In this document: one piece after another, positions 46,709 to 58,620 of the stretch | How the letters are laid out: each line of letters opens with the position of its first letter | Position numbering within the stretch: the first letter of the stretch is position 1 | Assembly: GCA_029204225.1 (NCBI GenBank) | Contig: CM055113.1 | Coordinates: 13,950,406 to 14,014,405, forward strand | Direction of reading: 5' to 3' | From: Diphasiastrum complanatum | Taxonomy: Eukaryota > Streptophyta > Lycopodiopsida > Lycopodiales > Lycopodiaceae | Length of the DNA: 64,000 bases | Translations under genes and position numbers: made by a program | Notes under the pieces: model-generated | The model's input: only the letters and a program-made list of their open reading frames with translations | Told to the model about the DNA's origin: nothing | Database searches by the model: none

Positions 46709-47664
46709 GAGTAAATTATCTACGAGTTTTGCGAGTTTAGTGTTTTTAAATTATGTCAAATTGATAGCACATGGCATGCTACATTGTTTTTAGGTTTTTA
46801 AAATTTATTCTACTTCGCTTTTGGGGTTGAAATCTATTTGTGTACTTCATTATCATGTTGTTTATTTTCTTACTAGCTAAAAGATATGTCTACAAATCAT
46901 GTTGTCTACAAATTGTACATAGTATGCTATATCATTGAGAACGCAGAAAACTTAATCACTTTAATTTTACGTTTATCAAGCTAAAACATTTTTGTCTACT
47001 ACCAAGGATCGATGTATGACCATACATTAAAAGACATGATGGTATGTGGCGTAGGTATCATAAAATCAACGTTGTTAAAAAAAAAAAACATTTTTATTGT
47101 ATCTTCTAGATGGAGGCTATAACTTAACTATTAAGCTTATGTTGAGATGATGAAATAATAAAATATTTTCATTTTTTTTTAATCAAATTTGATTATACCA
47201 ACGGATTCTACATAAAAAATGGAGCACTTTTGCTTTTTGAATCATCTCAATCCGAGCAATATTAAGAAAGTTATCGCCCTTCAAAGTTTTTTAGGCCAAT
47301 TTTTTATTTTTTCTTGGAGCTAGAAAGGGGTAGCTCGCCAGCGTGCTACCAATTTAAGCTTTTAGTCTTTAGCTCAAATTGATAGCACGCCGGCGTGCTA
47401 CCCCTTTTTGGTTCCAAGGGACAAATGTTTTCTAGTCTAAAAAACGTTGAACTGTCATAACTTTGTTATTATTACTCGGACTTAGATGGTCTGAAAAGCA
47501 AAAGTGCTCCATTTTTTATGTAGAATCCATTGGCATAATCAAACTTAGTTTTAAATATAAAATGAGTATATATAAAGCCTATATATCTGATAGCATACCA
47601 TGTGCCATGAAATTTTAGAAATTATTTGTAAATATAACTCGCAAAACTCGCAAAGAATCTACTC
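46709..47664. mobile_element. Palindromic foldback/MITE-like element inside Gypsy integrase
   Basis: About 956 bp that pair end to end. The outer arms start GAGTAAATTATCTACGAG (left) and, read inversely from the right, GAGTAGATTCTTTGCGAG, and share GAGTTTTGCGAGTT and GCACATGGYATGCTA. The inner arms share GATTCTACATAAAAAATGG and AGCACTTTTGCTTTT. The centre (about 47368) is flanked by GGGGTAGCWCGCCRGCGTGCTA. No ORF is present. It splits a conserved integrase, which proves insertion. The target duplication could not be defined by eye, so the superfamily is unknown. Confidence 0.85.
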
Positions 47665-48019
47665 ACAGATTGTCAAAACCCATGCGAAATCCTTCCATAT
47701 GCATCATGAGGCTTTACAAAAACTTTGTGAAACCAGATTGATGACAGTTCATGCATTAGCAGCAGAGAAAGCCTGTCGCAAGGCATGGCACGATCGTCGA
47801 TTACACAAAAAAGATCTGAAGGAAGGAGATCTAACACTAATGTATACGACGAAATTGATTAAAGGCAAATTGAAATTCACAGGTGAAGGTCCGTATAGAG
47901 TGAAAGAAATATTGAACTATGGAGCGGTCATTTTAGAACATTTGGATGGAAAAAAATTTGACACTCCATTGAATGGCAGTCGGCTACGCAAGTTTTGGCA
48001 GCCAGATCAGCCAGTTTAA
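47665..48019 (+). pseudogene. Gypsy integrase C-terminal part
   Basis: Continues the interrupted integrase: HHEALQKLCETRLM, ALAAEKACRKAWHDRRL, FTGEGPYRVKEIL, LDGKKFDTPLNGSRLRKFWQ and a stop at 48019. The GPYRV and LNGxxLRKFW words are typical of the end of plant Ty3 polyproteins. The frame is open across this part. Confidence 0.85.
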
Positions 48020-48652
48020 TCAGAATGATCCAACACCTTGTCATTTTTATTTTGATTGTTTTACAATTTCCTTGTTTTTTACTTGAGTAATTTTTGTTTT
48101 TCTTTAGAAAAAGACCCAAAAAAAATATGATGAGCAAAAGTCAAAAAATCATCATAGCGGAAAAAGAGAAAGGAAAGTATTTTCAAAAGATAGTTTTTGA
48201 TGAAAAATGACTTAGAAAATCACTTTTTGGGTCATATTTTGCACATACAGTCTTAGAAAACTTCGCTGAGATTTCAGATCATACATCCACCTCAGATTTT
48301 CCTATACTGAATTGGGCGAAGGTTCCTTTACAGAGATGATACATGTTTTTGAGTAAGAGGTGAATGTTCTGAAACTTACCATTTTGAGAACCTTCGCCGA
48401 GCATCTTACAAACTTTCGCCGAGCATCTTACAAACTTTCGCCGACCTGACAAATGGATTCAGAATGCCAAAATTAGGTTGGACAAAGGGCCAGATCATCA
48501 AAATTTGTATTTATTATAGTACATGGGTGAATGATGTCCTTAGGCGAAGGATGAACCTTCGCCAAATATTGGAAACCTTCGCCGGATCAGTTCAGTACCT
48601 CAGAAACCTTCGTCGAGACTTTTATAGCCTATTTTTACAGTACTGAAGCAAA
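48020..48652. other. Gypsy 3' non-coding region with a CTTCGCCGA motif
   Basis: Between the polyprotein stop and the LTR, CTTCGCC/TTTCGCCGAG or close variants occur about seven times in either orientation (48245-48620). GAGCATCTTACAAACTTTCG is tandemly duplicated at about 48398-48442. No ORF is present. Confidence 0.65.
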
Positions 48653-49812
48653 TTGTTGGCTAATTCTGACGAATCCCCAAGATACTCGGACAAAGCAACT
48701 CAAGAGCACCTCTCACCTTAGACCGAGGAGGTCTCTGAGAAGACGAGACTAATGAAGACTGAGAGCCGAGTATGAGAGCCGAGAAATACTAGCTAGGAAA
48801 GACATGCAAGAACTGTGTAAGCCTCATGGTGAATCCCGGAAGATGGAATGACCATGTAGGAACTAGTATTTCTAAGCAAATGTAATAAATGCAAGTAGAC
48901 CTCTCTTAAAGAAAGTAAAGTGAGCCACCTTTTGATGGTGACTTCTAGTGGAGAGCATTATTCCACTTGTAATTTGTGAAATGTGGAAATTCCACTAGGA
49001 TGCCACCTAAGGAGCTCTCTTGCTTATTTAAGGGACTCCCTCTTTGTGAAGAGGAGCTCTTTGCATTGTATCTACTCCATGCTTAATAAGAAGATTCTCC
49101 ATGAGTTTGATGCTACACTAAGCTCCTTGATCATGATGGTTTTCTTGAGTGATGCCCCTATGATCATGCCCTTCCATTCATATTGTGTGTGGTTGTGGAT
49201 TAGTTTTCTTGCTTTCCTAGTTGTGGGTTAGATTTCTTGTTTTCTTGTGGATTAATGTAGGAGTCAGCATTCAAGTAAACTAAATAGGCTGGATCTGTGG
49301 TGTGATTCTTGCATATCTCTGTACAATCCAGTTCTTGATGTTCTTGGGATGTTCAAGAATCAAAAGGCTGGTTGGTTTCTTGATTCTTGAACTTCTAACA
49401 TGTTGTAGATTAGTTTCTTGTTTCTTGTTATGTCAATTTATGCAAGGTAGCTCAGTGTTAATGTAGTGTAGGCTCTGATTTCAGTCCGTTTTAAGTGTAG
49501 GTAGCTATAGAGTCTGTAGAACGTTCATTGGTTTGTATGTTGATCTGTGAATGAGCGTTCTTGGCTTGCATCCATGTAGAATGTAAGTGCGTTCAAGAGC
49601 GACATCCCTGAGTAGTCCTCTGACAGGCAGGACATAAAGAAAATACTAAAACGACACTTTGTCCCTTCTGCTTGGGTTGGCATTGTTAAATCAAGAAGAC
49701 ATCTAGCGAATGCCTTTAAGCCTGGTAATAGGCAGAAACAGTTCTGAAGAAGTAGAAAGAATCAGAGAAACGAGTAAACAACAAGTCCTCTGGAGCAGGG
49801 GATCTGTCAACA
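48653..49812 (+). repeat. Gypsy LTR, about 1160 bp
   Basis: Starts TGTTGGCTAATTC and ends GGATCTGTCAACA, with matching TGTTG/CAACA ends. A primer-binding site lies 2 bp beyond the 3' end. A TATA-like TATTTAAG lies at about 49025, followed by TTAATAAG at about 49082. No second copy is present in the window, so the borders rest on the ends and the adjacent primer site. It has a polyprotein end on its left and a gag on its right. Confidence 0.75.
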
Positions 49813-49814
49813 TT

Positions 49815-49827
49815 TGACACCGTTGCC
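49815..49827 (+). promoter_or_regulatory. Primer-binding site, tRNA-Asp type (mutated)
   Basis: TGACACCGTTGCC compares with the common plant Gypsy site TGGCGCCGTTGCC. The two differences are G-to-A changes, one of them in a CpG. It lies 2 bp after the LTR end, as expected. Confidence 0.65.
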
Positions 49828-51041
49828 CATTGAACTCCAACACCTTCTACATCAGAATCCCACAACCTTGTCCACGTTCAGATCCCTGCAACAACATTCC
49901 AATTCTTTAAACAAATCTGAGTTCCTAGACACTGACCAGAGCCACATCGTTGGCTACATCATTCCCAAATCCACGAGCTGTTAGCCTCACCAATCACTTG
50001 TCAACAAACACACTCACAAATCTGGATTTGATTCTATTCAAGCTCACGCTCCTCTCGTTCCGCATGTTGAAATCTCAACCGGAGCCCAAGCTTCAATTGT
50101 CAACCGGAGCTCCAGTTCACAGCTCAACCGGAGCTCACACTTCAAATCTCAACCGGAGCTCTCTGTAAAATCTCAACCGGAGGCCTTTGTCAATTCTCAA
50201 CCGGAGCTCTCTGTGAAATCTCAACCAAAGCACCAGCTTCAGATCTCAACCGGAGACCTCAATAAACTCTCAACCGGAGGCCCATCTTAAATCTCGACCG
50301 AAGCGCTCGCTGGAATCTCAGCCGAAGTGTTCGCTGAGATCTCAACTGAAGCGCTCACTGGAATCTCAGCCGAAGTGCTCGTTGAAATCTCGATTGAAGT
50401 GGCCCCTCGGACCTCGACCGGAGCCGAACTGCTCGCTGAAATCTTGATCGAAGTGGCCACTCAGATCTCGACCGGAGTCGAAGTGATCTCGACCGGAGCA
50501 ATCTCGACCGAAGTGCTCCCTGAGATCTCGACCGAAGTATCGCTGGAGTCTCGATCGAAGTGCTCCCTGCGATCTCGACCGAAGTACCGCTGATGTCTCG
50601 ACCAAAGTGCTCGCTCATAGCTCAACCGAAGCCGAAGTGATCTCGACCGGAGCCGAAGCAATCAGATCAAATCTCGACCGGAGCAAGCAGATCAAATCTC
50701 GATCGGAACAAGCAGATAATATCTCGACCGGAGCAATTAACACCCAATCTCGATCGGACCGTAACTTTTGATCAACAGCTCTGATTGCCATTTCGACCGA
50801 ACCACCATTTTTCCAACACCTTCGAGACTGAAAAAAAAAAAAAAAAAAAGGCATGAATACCAAATTTTTTACAAAAAGAACAACACTCATACCAATAGAA
50901 AGCCCTTCTTATATTGAGTCTCCACCTTCACTTCCTTTAACACCCTAAAAAATCCAAAAAACAGCAAAAAACCTAAAAAATTGAAAACACCAAAAATCCT
51001 ATAAAATCCAAAAACACCAGCAACTCATACCCCAGTATCCA
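49828..51041 (+). other. Gypsy leader with 30-copy degenerate minisatellite
   Basis: The untranslated leader before gag. Between 50071 and 50803 the word CTCRACCGRAG or a close variant occurs 30 times at irregular 12-45-bp spacing, often as ATCTCGACCGAAGT. Left copies are mostly CAACCGGAG and right copies CGACCGAAG/CGACCGGAG. Short ORFs across it (Arg/Ser-rich on the minus strand) are artefacts. A 21-base A run follows at about 50829. Confidence 0.85.
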
Positions 51042-52393
51042 ATGGACCAACTAAACGGTCCTCAAGTCCCAGATGATTATCCATATGAGATCAGGTCCCC
51101 TGAAGCTGAACAGATCAGACGTCATAGGTTCTACCGAATGAGAGCCGAACTCCAAGAGCCATCCACAAACCCGTTCAATGGACAAGAACCTAGTAGACCC
51201 GAGTCTTCATGTGCACGACCTCGTTTTTATGCTACTGACCCCTCACAGGCCAGAACCAACCTTAATGGAGTCCCTGCTACCCACGGAGCTCATTTTGAAA
51301 GACGTACACCCGAGCTAGATCTACCAAAGTTTGACGGTAGTTCGGACCCTCAAAGATTTTTGCAAATCTTTGAGAATGCATGTGATGTATATGGCGAGAC
51401 ATCACTCGATGCCATGATTCAACTCTTCTCGATGACCATGATCGATCGAGCATGAGAATGGTTTTTCAACCTTGATCGTGAAGATAAACGTGACTGGTCA
51501 CTCTTGAAGGAGGCCTTTATCAAATGCTTCAAGCCATTTCGCTTGATAGAAGCCCTTTTGTCAAGCTAAGTAATAGCAAAATGACAAAAGACGAACGAGT
51601 ACGAGACTATATTGAGTGTTTCAATCATCTCAAAAGTCAAGTACGAGAACAGCCCTCTGAACAGATGCTCATCATCTGGTTCTTAGTCGGCCTTCCAAGA
51701 TGGATTAGACGCGAGTTTAAATCTAATGATGAATATACAAGCCTAAAGTTAGCTATGTCTGATGCCATCAAAGAAGAAGACGAGGGATCAGATGTTGACG
51801 AATCTAGAGAAAGGCAAGCACCACATGCTCCTGTCCATGAGTCGAAGCCGATCGAGGACACCCGAGATCAGCTTTGGAAATCACAGCTGGCATTACTTAA
51901 TAAGCAACACCAACTTCAAATGGAAAAACTCACCAATGAGTTTCAAGCTACCCTGAAGTCTATCCAAAGCAGTATGCCTGGTCAGTCAAACCCTGCACAG
52001 GTACCTTATAGACGAAAAACAATATGGTGCCCACACTGTCAGGCTATGCATCATGTTGATGCTTGTCCTTCATATCGACCTATTCAAGCACATACAGTTC
52101 AACAATATGAAAAACACCCATCCCAATCTGGAAATGTCTTGCCTTATCCTGACTATCCATCAGAAAGTCCAGACCCACTAGCCATACAAGATGGCTATGC
52201 AGTTATACAAGGGCCACTGCACACCAGATGCTTTATCTGTGGTGAAACTGGCCACTTCATGGGTGATTGTCCAATCAAGACCAAGTACCATCCTGAGTGT
52301 CCTGACTGTATAAGAAAACACAGTTTCAAAGACTGTCCAAAGCAACACGCTAAGATCCTACCTGCCTGTCACGTCAGTTATGAATCACAATAG
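51042..52393 (+). pseudogene. Gypsy gag
   Basis: Starts at MDQLNGPQVPDDYPY (51042), the first ATG after the leader. The gag core includes RRTPELDLPKFDGSSDPQRF and ENACDVYGETSLDAM. A stop at 51453 (TGA, where WFFNL follows) and a frame change separate it from the rest (51524-52393): VRDYIECFNHLKSQV, IIWFLVGLPRWIRREFK and an acidic stretch. Two Cys/His fingers follow, WCPHCQAMHHVDACP and RCFICGETGHFMGDCP, the second a complete CCHC knuckle, plus CPDCIRKHSFKDCP. The protease that should follow is absent, so this element holds gag only. Confidence 0.85.
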
Positions 52394-53275
52394 CATCTTC
52401 ACGACAACAACATGAGCACCATAGCAACCAATAGTTAAACCTGCTGCTCGATCGAGAAGTTTCTTGTAAACTTCTACATCACCGTCCAATACGCCAGTAC
52501 CATAATGAAAAAAGACAATCTGAAATGAGTTTCTGTCGAAAGAAAATAAAACCGATATTCCATCATTTGTTACAATGTCCAACCAAGAGCAACCTCCACA
52601 GGGAATTGATAGTTTTTCTCCCCTTCTATAAAGTCAAATCTATTTGTCTTTCCACATGCAAATAAGATTTCCAATGTGCCAATACACAATACATCTAGGA
52701 TTCGAAAATCTATTTAGAGATTCGGTTCCGAATCTCTTGTTCAAAGAGGTCCTCAGGACATAGTACCTCACCCATACCTACATCTCACGCTATATCTTAC
52801 AACATCTGTTATCCATGATGATAGATTTTAGTGTCACCAACCCTGTCTTGTTTTGACAAGGGCATGTCAGACTAAGTCACATTACTCTACAAAACACCTG
52901 AAATATTGCAACTATCAAGGTGCATTATCAATGTTGATGAATGCAAGTTTTGTTCGACAAGTGCTGTACAGTTCTCACTATCTGTAACATTTGTTATTTC
53001 TTTGTTTCTCTTCAACTATTTTGTGTGACCGATTTTTGCATGAGGAATAGCTATTGCACGAGAGTCTTCTGTAGAGCATCTCCAGAACACATTTTCATTC
53101 ATCTATCCATCTTCAGATTACCATGTACAGCAGTTTCAAATTTTTGAGAAATATGAGAAATCCATGACAAGTTAGAGTTGACTCTTGCACCTCATTGCCA
53201 TATTATTCTTTGAGTCAACTACAGCAAGATCGAAACAAATTTAGTTAAAATTTGTTCAATTTTTAGTCCAGTCGC
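52394..53275. other. No gene seen
   Basis: Non-coding after gag, with no LTR or coding motif recognised. Confidence 0.5.
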
Positions 53276-53850
53276 ATGTTCAACGAGTTTCAACTACGTG
53301 TTCCACACGTCGATCCAATCCTGAGCATGAGCAGTCACCAGCAACAACATCCCCACCAACATATTTTTTTTTTTTTTTGGGGGGGGAGAGAGAGAGTGGA
53401 TCTGCTTGGATCCACTAGAGCAGTTACGCTGCCTACAACAACATCAGCAAGATCGACAGCCAAGGTCACAAACCCAAAGTCGACAATGACAAGGCTAAGA
53501 AGACAGATGGGTAATCCAAGGAGACTCAATTAGAAGAAGTACCCCAGTCACGACGAAAATCCTTCAGAAAGGGAAACACAAGCATTGGAAAATCAGTCTC
53601 CTTCATCAACCAACCTCTTGCCATACTTCTGCGCCCATTCTCATGTCTATCGTCCACACCATCTACCGTTGTCACCACCACCCTCCCTTACATCTATTTG
53701 TTTATCATCAGTTTACTGTTCTTCTGAGAAATTTCCAGTTTTTGATAGTCTTATCAAAGCAGCTGATAGATCATTGCAAATGTCTTGCGGAGACTAACTG
53801 CCACCTACAATGGATGATCAGCCAAACGAAGATCTAAGAAGCAGGCGAAG
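53276..53850. other. Spacer with a T/G/GA homopolymer junction
   Basis: At about 53364-53399 a long T run passes into a G run and then a short GA tract. Flanking sequence gives only short ORFs. Confidence 0.5.
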
Positions 53851-55160
53851 CAACTAGAAGAAATAAAAAGAAAGATCCAGGAAGTTGAGGAGGAAAGGAC
53901 AAAACTTAAACAATAGATGAGTCAGATCGATCTTGATCAAAAGCAACTCTCTGAAGTAATGATAGTTGAATCCCCTATTATGAAGCCCAAAGAGATCCAA
54001 AAGTAACGGATCAAAAGAAAGAGCTGCAGAAAATGAAAGATGAAGACATCCGTGAACCTGCAAAATTCGATACATGTTCAAGAAAGTTGAAACCTACCAC
54101 ACTTCATTGGTAGAGTTTCAAGAAAAATTTGATAAACTCAAACGTACGACAACCATTGAGTTGGCAAAGGCAAAAGAAATCATCAAATATTACGAAAAGT
54201 CATCTACTCAAGTGTTGGAAGCCAGCCCTCAGATTCTGGTTCCTATGATGCCGCAGTTCTCGCCTCAGCACCAAGATTAGGGAGGCATGGATACAGGATT
54301 GGACGGGCCAGAAATCCAAAATTTACAAGACGTTCAGGCCACAGAAGAAGGTCCATCCACATTGAGACCTAGGCCTTTGTTTCAGAAACCAATCACCATC
54401 GAGAACTATTCTACAACAACATCCTCATATGTCCTCGAGGGGTGGATGGGTAATCAAATTCAAGACCTCTGAGATAGAGGAGGGAAAAGAGTTGGACAAG
54501 CTACCAGCATTGGGAGAGCAACCGACATGGAGAACAACCGTATTTGAAAAATTCCATCAAGAGTTACGTTGCCAGCCCTCGCCCATTGCGGGTAGATCCT
54601 TATTATTTACCAATGCCAAGATGCAATAAATGGAAAGATTTGGGGATTCATTTCGATCAAATCAGTATCCATACTCCAAATTGGCCCATAATTCATTAGA
54701 TTTACAATTGGCAAATATATGTTGATTTCAATACGGCCTTAAAATTTTATGTGATCAAGTATAAACATTCGCCAGATCTGACCATTAGGCAATCTGCGCT
54801 TTTTGCAAATGCTTTGAAAATGTTGGTGTTCGTAGCAACAAGGTGGGATGATTGCCTTCCTCAATTGGATTTCAATCCAAATAAACCAATGATGTCCGAC
54901 AGTGTTCAAGGCCAATTGCCACTTGCCAGATTGTACTATCGTGTACTATCATGCTGCGATGCTAAGCAGGATGTGGGAATCAAGGTTTACGTCCTGGACC
55001 ACGTCAAAATGGATTGCGAGGACGAATGAGTGCTTTTTACCGCACAAGAAAGACTTCAATATGGCGGGTCTGGAATTCATGGACAAGGTGCAATACCATC
55101 TTATCAAGGTACGATGCGAGGCCAACCAAAGCCCTTAATGAATACATCTCGCGAGGTGTC
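53851..55160 (+). pseudogene. Frameshifted coding remnant with coiled coil, unknown
   Basis: Heptad-like, Lys/Glu-rich segments (QAKQLEEIKRKIQEVEEERTKL, shortened here, at about 53840-53910; KFDKLKRTTTIELAKAKEIIKYYEKS at 54130-54200, likewise) suggest a coiled coil. These are followed by Pro-rich sequence and then, in changing frames, FYVIKYKHSPDLTIRQSALF and MWESRFTSWTTSKWIART (54750-55060). Stops interrupt every frame. I recognise no enzyme. It may be an extra ORF of a retroelement or a captured host gene. Confidence 0.4.
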
Positions 55161-55640
55161 GTGGGACCCCCACCAATTTTGGTGGGGGATACTATTGGAG
55201 GGTTTGTGGATAAATGAGAGGGATTTGGGACCTTGCGTGTATAAGTCCAACCCAATAATCACATAGAAATTTGATTGATTACAAAGTCAATAAAAGGACT
55301 TTAGGCCTTTTAGCGAGATTTTAATGTCGCAGGTCCTAAATGTCAAGTTAGTGAATAAAGTTGGGTCTCCCACCAAAATTGGTTCTCTCTAATTATTGAA
55401 TGGGTTCCCACTCTTTTTTAAATATGAATAGTTAGGGAGGTCGAAATGGGCCAATAGGATTTTGAGGCCAAGGCCCTCCTCTCCACTATAAATAGGGACA
55501 AACTCGAGTTGCTCCTCATGTTCATATCTTCATTTCAATACAAGCAGATTGGTTATCTTATGGAATGGACTTGTGAATATCCTTGCTCTCTAACTCTTTT
55601 CCTCCATCTCTCATGCTTTTGTTGTATTTTGTTAATTGTT
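55161..55640 (+). repeat. Possible LTR with a perfect hairpin and TATA-like box
   Basis: Begins TGTCGTGGGA (55157-55166), followed by a perfect inverted repeat CCCCCACCAA-TT-TTGGTGGGGG at 55167-55188. A CTATAAATAGG box at about 55490 and CT-rich sequence follow. This resembles the promoter half of an LTR, but no partner copy is seen and the right end is undefined. Confidence 0.4.
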
Positions 55641-55678
55641 GGATCTAAATGTTATTGAAATTGTTATTTCTTGTGTTT

Positions 55679-55748
55679 TGTGTGTGTGTGTGGATGTGTG
55701 TGTGTGTGTGTGTGTGTGTGTTAGAGAGAGAGAGAGAGAGAGAGAGAA
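55679..55748. repeat. (TG)n followed by (GA)n
   Basis: A TG tract (55679-55721, one interruption) and a GA tract (55723-55748) lie side by side. Confidence 0.95.
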
Positions 55749-55961
55749 GCAAGTATCTATCTCATCGTGGATCATAGGGTTAATGGACGTAATGTTAATG
55801 CTTAGGGTTAATGGATGTTAGAGTTAGATGAGGATCTTCCATACTTACTGAATTCTGAGATATGTTATCGCTCTCATGGGATCGAACCTACGCGTGACAA
55901 CTAACTTCATCTCCTTGATGCTTGAGTGCTTGGATCTTAGGTTGAGGATAGGATAGGAAAT

Positions 55962-56940
<979 letters not shown>

Positions 56941-58394
56941 AGAGAGAGAGATCTGATCCCAAGAGGCTCTCATATGTTGATAAAGGCAAGCAAGTGGATC
57001 TTGATTCCACTAATTATACCTTCTTTGTTTCTCATGAAGAGCCAAAGAATGTTCAAGAGGCACTCAATATCAAGTAGTGGTATGATGCCATGAAGTAAGA
57101 GTATGATGCATTGATCACCAACAATACTTGGGAGCTTGTAGATCCACCACCCAACAAGCATGTGATTGGATGCAAGTGGGTATATCGAATCAAATACAAT
57201 CATGATGGCACCATCAACAAGTTCAAGGCAAGATTATGTGCTAAAGGATTTGCTCAAATCCATGGCCTTGACTATGAGGAGACCTTTGCACCTGTTGCAA
57301 AGATGGTGACAATAAGAATTCTTATCTCTCTTGCTTGTTTTTTCAAATGGAAGGTGTTCCAATTAGATGTATCCAATGCTTTTTTGAATGGTTACCTTGA
57401 GGAGGAGATATATCTGGAACAACCTCAAGGATTCATCAAGAATGAGTCCAAAGTGTGCTTGCTCTTCAAAAGTCTTTATGGACTAAAGCAAGCACCAAGA
57501 TCATGGTATTCAAGACTCAACTCTTTTCTTATTTCACTAGGATTTGTTCTTAGTGACTATGATCCTTCCATGTATCTAAAGTTTGTTGATAGTAATATTG
57601 TCATTCTTCTAATCTATGTTAATGACATTATTCTTTGTGAAAGTTGTATCAAGCTATTGAAGAAACTAAGCTAGCACTTGGAAGTGAGTTTATAAAGGTG
57701 ATGAAAGATCCTTCGAGGACATCACACTTTTTAGGAGCCTTATAGGATCCTTAATTTGGCTTACCATCACTAGGCCCGACTTGAGCTTTTGTGTGCACAA
57801 GTTGAGCCAATTTATGCAAGATTCAAAGATCCATCATTGGAAGATGGCAAGAGGATTCTAAGATATATATCTTCATCTTTTGACTATGGTCTACTCTACA
57901 AAAGTGAAGATCTATCCATTAGTGGCTACTCGGATTTGGATTTTGCAAGTGATAAGATGGATCGAAAGTCCGTAAATGCATACACCATATTTCTTGGAGG
58001 CAATCTAATATCTTGGCTTTCCAAAAAGCAAGATACTATATCTCTTTCTTCATGTGAGGCCAAGTACCACTCACCACAATTACCAAAGAGGTGCTTTGGA
58101 TCATAGATTGGTATTGGAGCTAAAGTGCATCAAGGAGGATGATCTACCAATGAGGACAATATCTTGGCCCAAGCTCTTGCCAATAATCTCATATTTCATG
58201 CAAGAAGCAGGCACATAGAAGTGGCACACCACATTGTGAGGGAAAAGCTTATTGGAGGAGAAATCTATTTGGAGCATGTAAACACATCCTCTTGTATTGC
58301 CGATCTACTCACCAAGCCTTTGAGCAAGAGTGCCTTCATCAAGCATAGATCTAATCTTGGAGTAATATCAAGATCAATGCTTGATCTTCAATAG
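56941..58394 (+). pseudogene. Copia C: reverse transcriptase and RNase H remnant
   Basis: A third member of the Copia A/B lineage, more diverged. It opens in the linker (GKQVDLDSTNYTFFVSHEEP, 56980-57040), with two stops before 57110. Reverse transcriptase follows (WVYRIKYNHDG, KARLCAKGFAQIHGLDYEET, QLDVSNAFLNGYLEEEI). The catalytic box reads YVND instead of YVDD at about 57616. A deletion at about 57690 removes the segment before KGDE. RNase H continues in broken frames (GYSDLDFASD, SWLSKKQDTISLSSCEAKY, HARSRHIEVAHH, ADLLTKPL) to a stop at 58394. No LTR of the A/B type follows. Confidence 0.88.
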
Positions 58395-58620
58395 ACAACT
58401 TACATTTTTCTATGTCAAGCATCTTGGTGTAGAACATTGATAGGATCAAAATTGGCATGTGAGATTAATCATGTACACCATGGTCTGCACCAGACCTGAT
58501 CTAGCATTTACAGTCATCTAACACTTAGTTTTTTCATGTATGTTCATGGAAATGGCTTGTCTTTGATAAATGATCACTTGTTGTGTACAAGAGCTCTTGC
58601 CTAGATCCATAACAACGGGT
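58395..58620. other. Spacer
   Basis: Non-coding, with no LTR of the A/B family. Confidence 0.4.

Noticed and set aside
46695-47675. Target-site duplication for the foldback element
   Set aside because: I compared the bases beside both ends and found no convincing 2-9-bp match, so none is claimed.
50355-50661. Arg/Ser-rich minus-strand ORFs over the Gypsy leader
   Set aside because: They arise from the CGACCG-rich minisatellite in several frames.
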